Shown piece by piece: positions 16,784 to 31,689 of a DNA stretch of 64,000 nucleotides (its first letter is position 1; every line of letters begins with the position of its first letter). Source of the stretch: Gammaproteobacteria bacterium (lineage in GTDB: Bacteria > Pseudomonadota > Gammaproteobacteria > Chromatiales > Chromatiaceae). The stretch spans positions 43,089 through 107,088 of the forward strand of contig JAABSM010000002.1 in the NCBI GenBank assembly GCA_011390365.1, read 5' to 3'. Below the pieces are notes generated by a model. That model saw nothing but the letters and a program-made list of their open reading frames with translations, ran no database searches and was not told where the DNA came from. The position numbers and the translations under genes are program-made.

Positions 16784-18709
16784 TCAGAAGTAGATGAAAT
16801 CGAGGATGGAATTCAAGCGGTTGCGCAGATGTCCCTGGCTCTCCCAACGCTCCAGGGTAACATCACCGGTGCGGAATTCCCGGTACAGGACATTGGATTG
16901 CAGGTGATGGAAGACCGAAGCCCAGTTGGGGTAGGGTTTGAACCAGTCCGAGAAGCGCGCCTGGAGTTCACTGAGGACCTGGGAACGGCGCTCCGGCGGC
17001 AGGCTGGCGGTATCCTGGTAGACATAGGCCGGTTTGCGCGGCGTTAGCAGGATCAACACCGACTTCTGGAAATCGAGGGTACTCTTTTCGGCGAAAAGAT
17101 ACTGCACGATGGGGATATCTTGCAGGCCGGGGACGCCGTCGCGGATGTTTTCCGTCTCCTTCTCGCTCAGGCCGCTCAGGATCAGGGTCTCACCAAAGCG
17201 CATCTGGACGTTGGCCTCCACGTCCGTCTTGGAGGTCTCGATGCGATACTGAAAGTCCACGTCGTCACTCGGGGTGCGCAGGAAGGTCCGGGACGCGGTG
17301 ACGAAGATCTGTACCCGCTCGTCGTCGACCACCTTGGGGGTCACCTCCAGGGTCACGCCGATATCGTCCTGAATCGATAGCGAGCTCTTGCTGTCGCCGT
17401 CGCCGACCGCGGCGGCGCGGATGTTGATGCCGGAGAAGAAGCGGGACTTCAGTCCGTCCTGGGCCACCAGGGTCGGTCGCGCCAGCACCTCGTTACGCTC
17501 ATTGGTGGAGTTGGCGATGTTCAACGAGTAGGTCAACGCGGGAAGGTTGATGGCGCGGGTGATGGTGGTGCCTACCGCGTCATCATCGACGCTGTAGGTG
17601 CGTTGCCAGCCAGGTTGCAGGGTATCCTTGTCACTGCTGTTTCTGGCGCCGAATTGAACGGAGAGGCCGTTCAGCAGGTTGACGCCCTTGCGGGTGCGGG
17701 TTTTCTCTTCACTGCGGACTATGACCACATCGACGATCACCATGTCGGACGCTTCCCCGGTCGCCGAATCGTCGCTTGCCTTGGTATCGGCACGGGCGGC
17801 GACATCATCCTTGTCGTCGTCCTTTTTCTTGGCTTCCTTGTTGTTGGCAACCTGGATCAGGCGGCCAGGGCTGGCGGAGTCGGCACGGGCGGACTGGTTG
17901 GCCTGGTGATATCCGTCCCAATCGCGCAGGCGACGGTATAGCGCGGCGATACTCTCCCGATCCTGCTCCAGGTCGCTGTAACGGTTGTAATACTGGATCG
18001 CGTCGCCCTCCCTGCCGAGGGCCGCGGCGACCATCGCCCCCGCGCGCAAGGTGCGCGGGGAATCGGGTTCAAGGCGCTCCAGCTGCCCCAGGGTCGCGGC
18101 GGCGGTGGCCGGGTCATGGTTGTAGTAGGAGGCGCAAACCATGTTGTAGAGAAGTTCGGGGCTGTCGGAACGGTAGAGCAGGGATTCGGCGAAACGCTCC
18201 TGGGCCGAGGCGAACTGCTTTCGATCCATGTACAGCAGGCCGAGCTGGTAGTGGGCGATCCAGTTGGAGGGGTCGAACTGAATCGCAAGCTTGTAGCCCT
18301 CCTCGGCGAGATCGAGCTTCGAGCTGTCGTCTCGTACGCCCTGGATGTGATAGGTCAGGCCATTGAGCAGCTGAATGTTGGCGTCCGAGGGGCTCAGCTT
18401 CAGGGCGCGGTTGAAGAACAGGGAAGCGCTGTCCAGATCACCCTCGCCAAGCCGCTTGATGCCCTCCGCCGCAACCCGGCGCGGCAGGTTGGAGATCTTG
18501 TCCTTCGGGATCTCCTGTTCGAGGCCTTGCAGGGTATCGTAGCGGGTGAGCATTTGCTCCTGCTCGATCTGGCCCATGGACGGCGCGTTTTCGGAGAGAT
18601 TGGAGCATCCTCCAATGACGCCGGCGGCGATCGCGCTCAGGGCGACACGCCGAATCGCCGACATGGGTCGGTGACGGCGCGGGGGATTGATGGTGAATCT
18701 TGTGGGCAT
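16784..18709 (-). CDS. lipoprotein with TPR repeats and a C-terminal secretin domain
   Basis: A 641-residue protein. ATG 18707-18709 is used here; ATG 18662-18664 (MSAIRRVALSAIAAGVIGGC) would give a more typical lipoprotein signal. The lipobox is IGGC. From about residue 75 to 270 TPR-like helices occur (ASLFFNRALKLSPSDANI, NWIAHYQLGLLYMDRKQFASA). A charged linker (about 295-320, KEAKKKDDDKDD) leads to a secretin-type beta domain with a VTPKVVDDERVQIFV segment, MRFGETLILSGLSEKE and the signature GVPGLQDIPIVQYLF...VLILLTPR. No long N0/N1 domain set is visible. It could form or cap an outer-membrane channel or be a non-channel relative. The partners are a TAXI protein upstream and a pentapeptide protein downstream. 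Confidence 0.82.
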   Translation of the reverse strand: MPTRFTINPPRRHRPMSAIRRVALSAIAAGVIGGCSNLSENAPSMGQIEQEQMLTRYDTLQGLEQEIPKDKISNLPRRVAAEGIKRLGEGDLDSASLFFNRALKLSPSDANIQLLNGLTYHIQGVRDDSSKLDLAEEGYKLAIQFDPSNWIAHYQLGLLYMDRKQFASAQERFAESLLYRSDSPELLYNMVCASYYNHDPATAAATLGQLERLEPDSPRTLRAGAMVAAALGREGDAIQYYNRYSDLEQDRESIAALYRRLRDWDGYHQANQSARADSASPGRLIQVANNKEAKKKDDDKDDVAARADTKASDDSATGEASDMVIVDVVIVRSEEKTRTRKGVNLLNGLSVQFGARNSSDKDTLQPGWQRTYSVDDDAVGTTITRAINLPALTYSLNIANSTNERNEVLARPTLVAQDGLKSRFFSGINIRAAAVGDGDSKSSLSIQDDIGVTLEVTPKVVDDERVQIFVTASRTFLRTPSDDVDFQYRIETSKTDVEANVQMRFGETLILSGLSEKETENIRDGVPGLQDIPIVQYLFAEKSTLDFQKSVLILLTPRKPAYVYQDTASLPPERRSQVLSELQARFSDWFKPYPNWASVFHHLQSNVLYREFRTGDVTLERWESQGHLRNRLNSILDFIYF

Positions 18710-18750
18710 GCTCGGTTAACTGGTGTTCACGGTAAGACGACGAAATGGGA

Positions 18751-19746
18751 TCAGGGATTCTCGGTCGGTGTCGCCAGGCCGCGGCTCTGAAGGAACTTGA
18801 CCACGCCGGGGTGGTGAGGGAGGCTTTTACCCGCCTGGTGGACGTTTTTAATGCCAACATTGGTCAATGCGGGGTGGGACGCGCGAAAGGTCTCGATGTG
18901 GTCGAACAGGGAGGTCAACAACTGCTCGATCACGTTGTCGTTGGTGTCCGTGGAACTCACCAGCAGGGTATTGATCTGAATGGTCGGCACGTCCTCGGGG
19001 TTGGCGGCGTAGATGCCGCCGGGTATGACCCCTTCTTCGAAGGCCGGAGCCTGACGGATGGTTTCCTTGATGACATCATCGGGTACCGGGATGAAGACCG
19101 CGTCGCAGTCGCTGGTCAGGCGGTCGTAGAAGGCGGCGGGAACGGCGAATGCGCCGATGATGATGTCCAGCCGCCCTTCGCAGAATTCATTTTCCATGTC
19201 TGTTGTCTGGTACTCGTGAACGGCCCTGAAGCGATCCTTGGTCCAGCCCATGATCTCGAACATCCTGGTGGCGATGTCGCGGCGACCGGATCCGAGGTTG
19301 CCGATATTGATGCTCTTGCCGGGAAAGTCATTGAACGATTTGATGCCGGAATCCTTGTGGACCAGTATGCCGACGGGCATGTTGTAGAGAGAGATGACCG
19401 AGCGCAGCTTGCGCCCTTCGGGCAGGCCGGCGAAACTGTCGAATGTGGTGTAGGCGTCCCAGGCGAGATCGATGCGGGTGATCGCCACATCCATGTCCCC
19501 CGAGGCGACGGCGTAGAGGTTGTATACCGATCCGCCGGTTTCGAAGGCCACGCAGCGCACCCCATGTTCCAGACGTCCGACATTGACCAGACGGCAGACC
19601 TCCTTGCCGACGGGATAGTAGACCCCGGATTTGGACGCCGTACCAAGGGCGATGAAGCGCTGTTCGGAAAACGTCGCATCCAGCGGCAGTAGCACGAGGC
19701 ACAGCATCAGCAGCAGCTGTCCGGGGAGTGGCGTGCGATAGGTCAT
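18751..19746 (-). CDS. TAXI-family periplasmic solute-binding protein
   Basis: A 331-residue protein with a signal peptide (LLLMLCLVLLPLDATFSEQ) and a TAXI (TRAP-associated extracytoplasmic immunogenic) binding fold. It begins with FIALGTASKSGVYYPVGKEVCRLVN, followed by FETGGSVYNLYAVASGDMDVAITR and INIGNLGSGRRDIATRM. These proteins normally hand organic acids or glutamate-like ligands to a fused TRAP membrane subunit, but no TRAP permease is encoded nearby. It is first in a minus-strand group with the TPR-secretin lipoprotein (41-bp gap). A different role, for instance sensing or delivery to an outer-membrane complex, is an inference. Confidence 0.88.
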   Translation of the reverse strand: MTYRTPLPGQLLLMLCLVLLPLDATFSEQRFIALGTASKSGVYYPVGKEVCRLVNVGRLEHGVRCVAFETGGSVYNLYAVASGDMDVAITRIDLAWDAYTTFDSFAGLPEGRKLRSVISLYNMPVGILVHKDSGIKSFNDFPGKSINIGNLGSGRRDIATRMFEIMGWTKDRFRAVHEYQTTDMENEFCEGRLDIIIGAFAVPAAFYDRLTSDCDAVFIPVPDDVIKETIRQAPAFEEGVIPGGIYAANPEDVPTIQINTLLVSSTDTNDNVIEQLLTSLFDHIETFRASHPALTNVGIKNVHQAGKSLPHHPGVVKFLQSRGLATPTENP

Positions 19747-19907
19747 GGCTAAATTACCGGGTAGAATGGGAGTTCCCGGGTAGATTCGCTACCCATGTAT
19801 CATGCCCAAAGATACAAGTTTTGACGAAAAGAAGCCAGCGCTTCCTTTGGAGCTTGGTATAATCCGCCCCCCATCCGGGACAACAGCCGAGAAGGGTATG
19901 GAGTTGC

Positions 19908-22391
<2,484 letters not shown>

Positions 22392-22474
22392 TGTCGCGGG
22401 GACTTACGCCGCCGCGGGATGCCGTTTCCCACGGCGGCGGCCCCGGGTCTTGACCGCCCGGAATGACAAACCGC

Positions 22475-22506
22475 AATCCCGCAGTAGTGGGGTCGGGATT
22501 TTTTTT
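22475..22506 (+). terminator. Rho-independent terminator after ccoI
   Basis: AATCCCG (22475-22481) pairs with CGGGATT (22494-22500) around a 12-base loop, followed directly by a run of T residues to 22506. A second GC-rich inverted repeat (GCCGCC / GGCGGC) lies just upstream, about 22408-22440. Both sit between ccoI and the atp promoter. Confidence 0.7.
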
Positions 22507-22519
22507 ATCAATCCATCGT

Positions 22520-22548
22520 TTGACCTTATATGAGGATTATCTTATACT
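22520..22548 (+). promoter_or_regulatory. sigma-70 promoter of the atp operon
   Basis: TTGACC at 22520-22525 and TATACT at 22543-22548 are separated by exactly 17 bp, close to the sigma-70 consensus, in a local AT-rich dip. The first gene, atpI, starts 50 bp downstream. This is the best promoter match I found in the window. Confidence 0.72.
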
Positions 22549-22597
22549 CCCCGCCCGTCGACATGCAGCGCCGGGGCCCACATGCCCGGAGGCGGGC

Positions 22598-22972
22598 ATG
22601 AAGCGCAACGTCGGGCGCGCATGGCGCCGCGTTCTCGCGGTACAGGCGGCGGTCGCGCTGCTGGCGGCCTTGGTCGCTTCGCTGTTCGGGAGCGTGCATG
22701 GCTGGTCTGCGTTGAGCGGCGGCATCATCGCCTTGGCCATCAGCGGGCTGTTCGCCAGCAAGGTCTTCACGACCTACCGCGCGGACCAGCCGGGGCGGCT
22801 GACCGGCGCGCTGTATCGCGCCCAGTTTTACAAACTGATCCTCGCGGGCATGTTATTCGGCGTGGTCTTCGCATGGCTGCGCCCCATACATCCGGCGACC
22901 CTGTTAGGCGTCTTTTTCATCGTCTATCTGGCGTCACCGTTGGCGGCACACAAATCTGGCAAAACCTTGTAG
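22598..22972 (+). CDS. atpI: ATP synthase protein I
   Basis: A small 124-residue membrane protein that assists assembly of the Fo c-ring. The ATG at 22598 is chosen over an in-frame upstream start at 22463, because the extra 45 residues would run through the terminator and promoter and are not family-like. Helices: VLAVQAAVALLAALVASLF, ALSGGIIALAISGLFA, FYKLILAGMLFGVVFAWL and a C-terminal hydrophobic segment. It heads the operon, 17 bp before atpB. Confidence 0.88.
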   Translation: MKRNVGRAWRRVLAVQAAVALLAALVASLFGSVHGWSALSGGIIALAISGLFASKVFTTYRADQPGRLTGALYRAQFYKLILAGMLFGVVFAWLRPIHPATLLGVFFIVYLASPLAAHKSGKTL

Positions 22973-22986
22973 GTAATCGGGAATAG

Positions 22987-23859
<873 letters not shown>

Positions 23860-23904
23860 GCGGCGCGGATTAACTTTAGCCATTTCTATCAACTTAGTCA
23901 GTAA

Positions 23905-24162
<258 letters not shown>

Positions 24163-24220
24163 GCGGGATTAGGTTGATCTCTTTCCACTTAAACGCGACT
24201 AACAGCGGGGTACTTCCGGA

Positions 24221-24691
24221 ATGAATATCAATGTTACGTTGATCGGACAGTTGCTTGCCTTCGTCGGGTTCGTGTGGTTCACGATGAAGTATGTCTGGAC
24301 CCCGATCATGAGCGCGCTGGAGGCTCGTCGCAAGGAGATCGCGGATGGTCTCGCCGCGGCGGAGCGGGGACAGCACGAGCAACAGTTGGCCCAGGAGCGC
24401 TCCAAGGAGTTCCTGAAAGAGGCCAAGGGTCAGGCGGCCGAGATCATCGCCCAGGCGCAGAAGCGGGCCTCGGAGATCGTCGAGGAGGCCAAGGACGATG
24501 CGCGCAGCGAGGGCGAGCGTATGCTGACCGCCGCGAAAGCGGAGATTGAGCAGGAGAGCAATCGCGCCCGTGAGGAGCTGCGTAGCCGAATCGGCGAACT
24601 GGCGATCGCTGGCGCCGAGAAGATCCTGCGCAAGGAGATCAATGCCGATGCGCACAAGGGTATCGTCGAGCAACTGGCCAAAGAGATCTAG
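24221..24691 (+). CDS. atpF: ATP synthase Fo subunit b
   Basis: A 156-residue peripheral-stalk subunit: one N-terminal membrane helix ([22 protein letters not shown]) and a long charged right-handed coiled coil that dimerises and grips F1 through the delta subunit. It has the standard length for the E. coli type and only one b gene is present, so this is the homodimeric form. It ends 3 bp before atpH. Confidence 0.96.
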   Translation: MNINVTLIGQLLAFVGFVWFTMKYVWTPIMSALEARRKEIADGLAAAERGQHEQQLAQERSKEFLKEAKGQAAEIIAQAQKRASEIVEEAKDDARSEGERMLTAAKAEIEQESNRAREELRSRIGELAIAGAEKILRKEINADAHKGIVEQLAKEI

Positions 24692-24694
24692 ACC

Positions 24695-25234
24695 ATGGCG
24701 CTAGAAGAGAGCACTATTGCCCGCCCGTACGCCGAAGCGATCTTTCGCGCGGCCCAGGAGAGCGACAGCTTCGCCGCCTGGTCCGATGCGCTGGAGTTTG
24801 TCGCCGCGGTGTTGGCGGAGCCGAGCATTGAGGCGATGATCGTTGATCCGAGGGTCGGCGCGGACCAGCTTGAAAAGCTGCTGCTGGAGATTTGCGCGGA
24901 TCAGGTGCCGGTCGAGGCCGCTAATCTGGTTCGGCTGTTGATCGCCAACGGTCGTCTGGCCAACCTGCCGACGATTCGCGGGCAGTATGAGGCGCTCAAG
25001 CAGGCGGCGGAGGGAACCATACAGGTTACCGTGACCTCGGCCTATGTGGTCCACGCCGCCGAAAAGACCGCCATCGCCGCCGCCCTCAAGGCGCGCCTGG
25101 GCAAAGAGGTGGAGATAGCCACCGAAAAAGACCCCTCGCTGATTGGCGGGGTACGTATCCGTGCCGGAGACTTGGTGATCGACGGTTCGATCCAGGGCAG
25201 ACTCAGGCAACTGGCCACCGAATTTGGAATCTGA
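24695..25234 (+). CDS. atpH: ATP synthase F1 subunit delta
   Basis: A 179-residue subunit linking the b stalk to the top of the alpha3beta3 head. The N-terminal helical domain starts [18 protein letters not shown]. The C-terminal signature [21 protein letters not shown] matches the family's conserved end. The start is 3 bp after atpF and the gene ends 13 bp before atpA. Confidence 0.96.
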   Translation: MALEESTIARPYAEAIFRAAQESDSFAAWSDALEFVAAVLAEPSIEAMIVDPRVGADQLEKLLLEICADQVPVEAANLVRLLIANGRLANLPTIRGQYEALKQAAEGTIQVTVTSAYVVHAAEKTAIAAALKARLGKEVEIATEKDPSLIGGVRIRAGDLVIDGSIQGRLRQLATEFGI

Positions 25235-25247
25235 ACGAGAAGCCATC

Positions 25248-26789
<1,542 letters not shown>

Positions 26790-26813
26790 CCGACGCTAGA
26801 GACAGAGGCTGAT

Positions 26814-27686
26814 ATGGCAGGCGCAAAAGAGATCCGCACCAAGATCGGAAGCATCAAGAATACGCAGAAGATCACCCGCGCGATGGAGATGGTCGCCGCG
26901 AGCAAGATGCGCAAGGCGCAGGATCGCATGGCGTCTTCTCGCCCCTATGCCGAGAAGATGCGCACCGTGATCGCGCACCTCGCCCAGGCGAATGCCGAGT
27001 ACCGGCACAGCTTCATGACCGCCGAGCGGGAAGAGAAGCGGGCGGGTTACATCATCATCTCCTCGGATCGGGGGTTGTGCGGCGGGTTGAACAACAACCT
27101 GTTTCGCAAGCTCGTAAGGGATTTGAAGGAGAAGCAGGACCGCGGGATAGAGGCCGAGTTCTGTACCATCGGCAACAAGGCGCTGGGATTTTTCCGGCGG
27201 GTTGGCGGCAAGGTGTTGGCGCAGGTGACCCACATGGGGGATGCGCCGCACATGGAGCAGTTGATCGGCACCGTCAAGGCGATGATCGAGGCCTATGACA
27301 AGGGCGAAGTGGATCGGGTCTACGTGGCCTACAACCGCTTCGTCAACACCATGACCCAGCAGCCGGTGGTCGAGCAGCTACTGCCGATCCACGCGCCGGA
27401 GCCATCCAAGGACCTCGAACACCACTGGGACTATATCTATGAGCCGGATTCCAAGGCGGTGCTGGATCACCTGTTGATCCGCCATGTCGAATCCCAGGTC
27501 TATCAGGCGGTGGTCGAGAACGGCGCCTGCGAACAGTCCGCCAGAATGGTCGCCATGAAGTCCGCCTCCGACAACGCCGGCAGCCTCATCGATGAACTGC
27601 AACTGGTTTACAACAAGGCGCGCCAGGCGGCGATCACCCAGGAGATCTCGGAGATCGTGGGCGGCGCGGCCGCAGTGAGCGGGTAA
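26814..27686 (+). CDS. atpG: ATP synthase F1 subunit gamma
   Basis: A 290-residue central rotor shaft. The N-terminal helix ([20 protein letters not shown], then [15 protein letters not shown]) and the C-terminal helix ([40 protein letters not shown]) form the coiled-coil axle. [16 protein letters not shown] marks the Rossmann-like body. It follows atpA by 24 bp and precedes atpD by 74 bp. Confidence 0.97.
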   Translation: MAGAKEIRTKIGSIKNTQKITRAMEMVAASKMRKAQDRMASSRPYAEKMRTVIAHLAQANAEYRHSFMTAEREEKRAGYIIISSDRGLCGGLNNNLFRKLVRDLKEKQDRGIEAEFCTIGNKALGFFRRVGGKVLAQVTHMGDAPHMEQLIGTVKAMIEAYDKGEVDRVYVAYNRFVNTMTQQPVVEQLLPIHAPEPSKDLEHHWDYIYEPDSKAVLDHLLIRHVESQVYQAVVENGACEQSARMVAMKSASDNAGSLIDELQLVYNKARQAAITQEISEIVGGAAAVSG

Positions 27687-27721
27687 CCTGCTCAGGCCGA
27701 CGTACACAGAATTTTTTGTAA

Positions 27722-29134
<1,413 letters not shown>

Positions 29135-29152
29135 TAAGGCTGGAGAAAGATC

Positions 29153-29584
29153 ATGGCAATGACCATACATGTCGATATCGTCAGCGCGGAAGGCGAGATC
29201 CACTCCGGGCAGGCCGAAATGGTATATGCCCATGCCGAGATGGGTGAGGTCGGTATCGCCCCCCGTCACGCGCCGATGATAACCCGTCTGAAGCCGGGCG
29301 AGGTGCGTGTTGATCCTGGCAGCGGCAAGGAACAGCAGCACTTCTACGTCAATGGTGGTGTGCTGGAGGTTCAGCCCCACCGCATCACCGTGCTGGCGGA
29401 TACGGCGATTCGCGCCGCCGATCTGGACGAGGCCGCGGTGATGGAGGCGAAGCGCCGTGCTGAGGATGCACTGGCCGGACGCGCCGCCGACATGGAGTTG
29501 GCCCGCGCCCAGGCGGAGCTGGCCGAGACCGCGGCGCAGCTGCGGGCCATCGAACGCCTGCGCAAGCTGCGCGGTTCCCGTTGA
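29153..29584 (+). CDS. atpC: ATP synthase F1 subunit epsilon
   Basis: A 143-residue rotor subunit that inhibits ATP hydrolysis: an N-terminal beta sandwich (TIHVDIVSAEGEIHSGQAEM, GEVGIAPRHAPMITRLKPGE, VNGGVLEVQPHRITVLADTA) and a C-terminal helical pair rich in Ala and Glu. A second ATG (29159) is an equally plausible start. It closes the atp operon; glmU, which often follows in relatives, is replaced here by slyD. Confidence 0.96.
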   Translation: MAMTIHVDIVSAEGEIHSGQAEMVYAHAEMGEVGIAPRHAPMITRLKPGEVRVDPGSGKEQQHFYVNGGVLEVQPHRITVLADTAIRAADLDEAAVMEAKRRAEDALAGRAADMELARAQAELAETAAQLRAIERLRKLRGSR

Positions 29585-29614
29585 TCGCGGCGCGTATTCC
29601 CATTCAGGAGCACG

Positions 29615-30094
29615 ATGACTGAACAAACGATCCAACCCGGCAAGTTCGTCTCTCTCACCTATCGCATCGCCGATACCGAGGGGGATATACTTGAGCAGAA
29701 TGACATCCCGGTGAATTACATCTATGGTGGTGATCAGGAATTGATCGGCAGCATGGATCGTGCCGTCAGAGGCAAGAAGGCGGGCGATGTGGTGGAGGTC
29801 ATCGTACCGCCGGAGGACGGTTTTGGCCCCCACGACCCCTCGCTCACCTTTACCGACGATATCGACAACGTCCCACCGCAGTTCCGCCAGATTGGCGCCG
29901 AGGTGCAGATGCAGAGTGATGACGGGGATGTGAGGAACTTCTTCGTCAAGAAGATCGAGAACGGCAAGCTGACCGTGGACGGTAATCACCCGCTGGCGGG
30001 CAAAACGCTCAGGATCCGGGTGGAGATCAAGGACGTCAGAGAGGCGACGCCGGCGGATTACGAGAATGGCGGCGGCTCCTGCTCGATAAACTGA
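29615..30094 (+). CDS. slyD: SlyD-type FKBP peptidyl-prolyl isomerase
   Basis: A 159-residue cytoplasmic prolyl isomerase and chaperone. The FKBP core (GKFVSLTYRIADTEGDILEQ, YIYGGDQELIGSMDRAVRG, KAGDVVEVIVPPEDGFG) is interrupted by the insert-in-flap chaperone domain (PPQFRQIGAEVQMQ), as in SlyD. The C-terminal His/Cys-rich metal tail of enterobacterial SlyD is reduced to a short GGGSCSIN end, so nickel handling is doubtful. It follows atpC by 30 bp and may share its transcript. Confidence 0.9.
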   Translation: MTEQTIQPGKFVSLTYRIADTEGDILEQNDIPVNYIYGGDQELIGSMDRAVRGKKAGDVVEVIVPPEDGFGPHDPSLTFTDDIDNVPPQFRQIGAEVQMQSDDGDVRNFFVKKIENGKLTVDGNHPLAGKTLRIRVEIKDVREATPADYENGGGSCSIN

Positions 30095-30205
30095 ACAGCA
30101 CCGTCATGGAAGGGTCCGATGCGCTCTCCTCGATCGCGGACGGCGCACCACAACGACATCTTCTCGGGTTCTTCTCCAACAGTGATAGAGGCGGCGGCGT
30201 GATCC

Positions 30206-30535
30206 ATGGAAAACGAATATAGCAGCGAGATGGGGCCCTTGCTGGAGGGCGACGAAGATGTGGAGCGCGCCTCCCGCTCCCTGAAGGCGATGTCGCACCC
30301 GCTGCGTCTGAAGATACTCTGTACCCTCGGCGACAACGAAGTCAGCGTACAGGATATCGTCGATAACGTGGGGACCTCTCAGAGCAATATCTCTCAGCAT
30401 CTGGCCATTCTGCGCGACAAGGGTATACTCGCATCGCGTAAGGATGCCAACCGCGTCTATTACCGGGTCAGCGATTCCAGGACCCTGCAGTTGATCGTGA
30501 TGATGAAGCAGGTCTTCTGTCAGCACGGCGGTTGA
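30206..30535 (+). CDS. ArsR-family regulator with SqrR/BigR-like cysteine pair
   Basis: A 109-residue winged-helix repressor. The recognition region reads VQDIVDNVGTSQSNISQHLAILRDKG, and the wing is SRKDANRVYYRVSD. There are only two cysteines, C39 in RLKILCTL and C105 in QVFCQHGG, 66 residues apart. That matches the persulfide-sensing pair of SqrR (C41 and C107, as I recall) and the BigR/YgaV group, in helix 2 and helix 5. Metal-binding motifs of ArsR or SmtB are not seen. The next gene encodes a rhodanese. Control of a sulfur-transfer gene by persulfides is therefore a reasonable inference. Start ATG 30206. Confidence 0.85.
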   Translation: MENEYSSEMGPLLEGDEDVERASRSLKAMSHPLRLKILCTLGDNEVSVQDIVDNVGTSQSNISQHLAILRDKGILASRKDANRVYYRVSDSRTLQLIVMMKQVFCQHGG

Positions 30536-30629
30536 TCATCGCCCGATCTCCGCGAATGTCATTCTTCTCACCGCTTTCCCTGTGCGGCGCACCGCGGGCC
30601 AGAAAGGCGGTCAAACGGTTAAGGTATCC

Positions 30630-31052
30630 ATGGCACAATTGATCGAATTCATCGGCAATCATCTGTTTCTGGTAGTCGGGTTTCTTGTCGTTGGCGCGAT
30701 GCTGGCCCATAATCTCTATTCGGACATGGGGGGGAGTGGTAACCTCTCCCCGCAGCAGGCGACGGAGATGATCAACCGGGAAGACGCCATGGTCGTTGAT
30801 GTTCGCCCCATGGCGGATTTCAACAAGGGGCACATCCTGGGGGCCAAGAACTACCCCATGAACGGGTTGATGAAACAGTTGACCCAGCTTGAAAAACACA
30901 AACAGGGGCCGATCATCGTCAGTTGCCGCTCCGGCGCCCAGTCGGCGATGGCCTGCAAGCAGCTGCGCAAGGCGGGATTCGAGAAGGTCTACAATCTGCG
31001 CGGGGGGATCCTCGCCTGGAGTAGCGCGAATCTCCCGGTAACCCGCAAGTAA
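30630..31052 (+). CDS. membrane-anchored rhodanese (YibN-like)
   Basis: A 140-residue sulfurtransferase-type protein: an N-terminal membrane helix (NHLFLVVGFLVVGAMLAHNL) then one rhodanese domain with VVDVRPMADFNKGHILGA and the active-site loop VSCRSGAQSAMA, with C99 as catalytic Cys. The ATG at 30630 gives the family-like start MAQLIEFIG; a longer frame upstream is rejected. It lies 94 bp after the SqrR/BigR-like regulator and before secB, a common gammaproteobacterial arrangement for the YibN rhodanese. The membrane topology puts the rhodanese domain probably in the cytoplasm. Confidence 0.9.
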   Translation: MAQLIEFIGNHLFLVVGFLVVGAMLAHNLYSDMGGSGNLSPQQATEMINREDAMVVDVRPMADFNKGHILGAKNYPMNGLMKQLTQLEKHKQGPIIVSCRSGAQSAMACKQLRKAGFEKVYNLRGGILAWSSANLPVTRK

Positions 31053-31077
31053 TCGTTCACACTCCCTACCGAAAACT

Positions 31078-31112
31078 CCCTCTCCCCTCGGGAGAGGGCT
31101 GGGGTGAGGGCT
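31078..31112. repeat. hairpin of a dispersed GAGAGGG...GGGGTGAGGG repeat
   Basis: CCCTCTCCC and GGGAGAGGG form a 9-bp stem around TC at 31078-31097, followed by CTGGGGTGAGGGCTC. Related copies occur at 15025-15048 and 62858-62895. The present copy sits between the rhodanese and secB. All three are intergenic and probably REP-like. Confidence 0.7.
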
Positions 31113-31188
31113 CAAAACGGCAGGGGGTGTGAACGGTTACATCCATAACCATTTCCCAAGCATATTCCTGAACACGGAACGGAGAGTC

Positions 31189-31677
31189 ATGACTGAACAA
31201 GAAGCCGCCCAGCAACCCGGTCGCGAATTCGCGCTGTCGCGCATTTATACCAAGGATATCTCCTTCGAAACCCCGAACTCGCCGACGGTGTTCAGCGAGG
31301 AGTGGAAGCCCGCCTACAACATGAACATCACCAGCGAGGTCAATCCGCTGCCCAATGATCACTTCGAGGTGATCATCAATGTCACGGTTACCTGCAAGGT
31401 GGAAGAGAAGACGGCGTTCCTGGTCGAGGTCAAGCAGGCCGGCATCTTTCGCGTCAAGGGGTTTCCCAAGGAAGAGATGGGCCCGATGCTCGGCGCCTAT
31501 TGCCCCAATCTGCTCTTTCCCTATGCCCGCGAGGTCGTCTCCGACCTCGTAGCCAAAGGGAGTTTCCCGCAACTGCTGCTGACTCCGGTCAACTTCGACG
31601 CCATCTACGCCCGCCACTTGCAGCAGCAGAAAGAGCAGACGGCACTGGGCGGAGAGACCCCGAGCGGGACCCATTAA
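31189..31677 (+). CDS. secB: protein-export chaperone SecB
   Basis: A 162-residue cytoplasmic tetrameric chaperone that keeps preproteins unfolded and passes them to SecA. The ATG at 31189 follows a CGGAGAG ribosome site and gives a family-like start; an upstream in-frame extension to 31129 is rejected. Signature segments: FALSRIYTKDISFETPNSPT, VEEKTAFLVEVKQAGIF and PMLGAYCPNLLFPYAREVVS. It is followed 12 bp later by gpsA, the usual neighbour. Confidence 0.97.
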   Translation: MTEQEAAQQPGREFALSRIYTKDISFETPNSPTVFSEEWKPAYNMNITSEVNPLPNDHFEVIINVTVTCKVEEKTAFLVEVKQAGIFRVKGFPKEEMGPMLGAYCPNLLFPYAREVVSDLVAKGSFPQLLLTPVNFDAIYARHLQQQKEQTALGGETPSGTH

Positions 31678-31689
31678 GTCGATCCGGGG

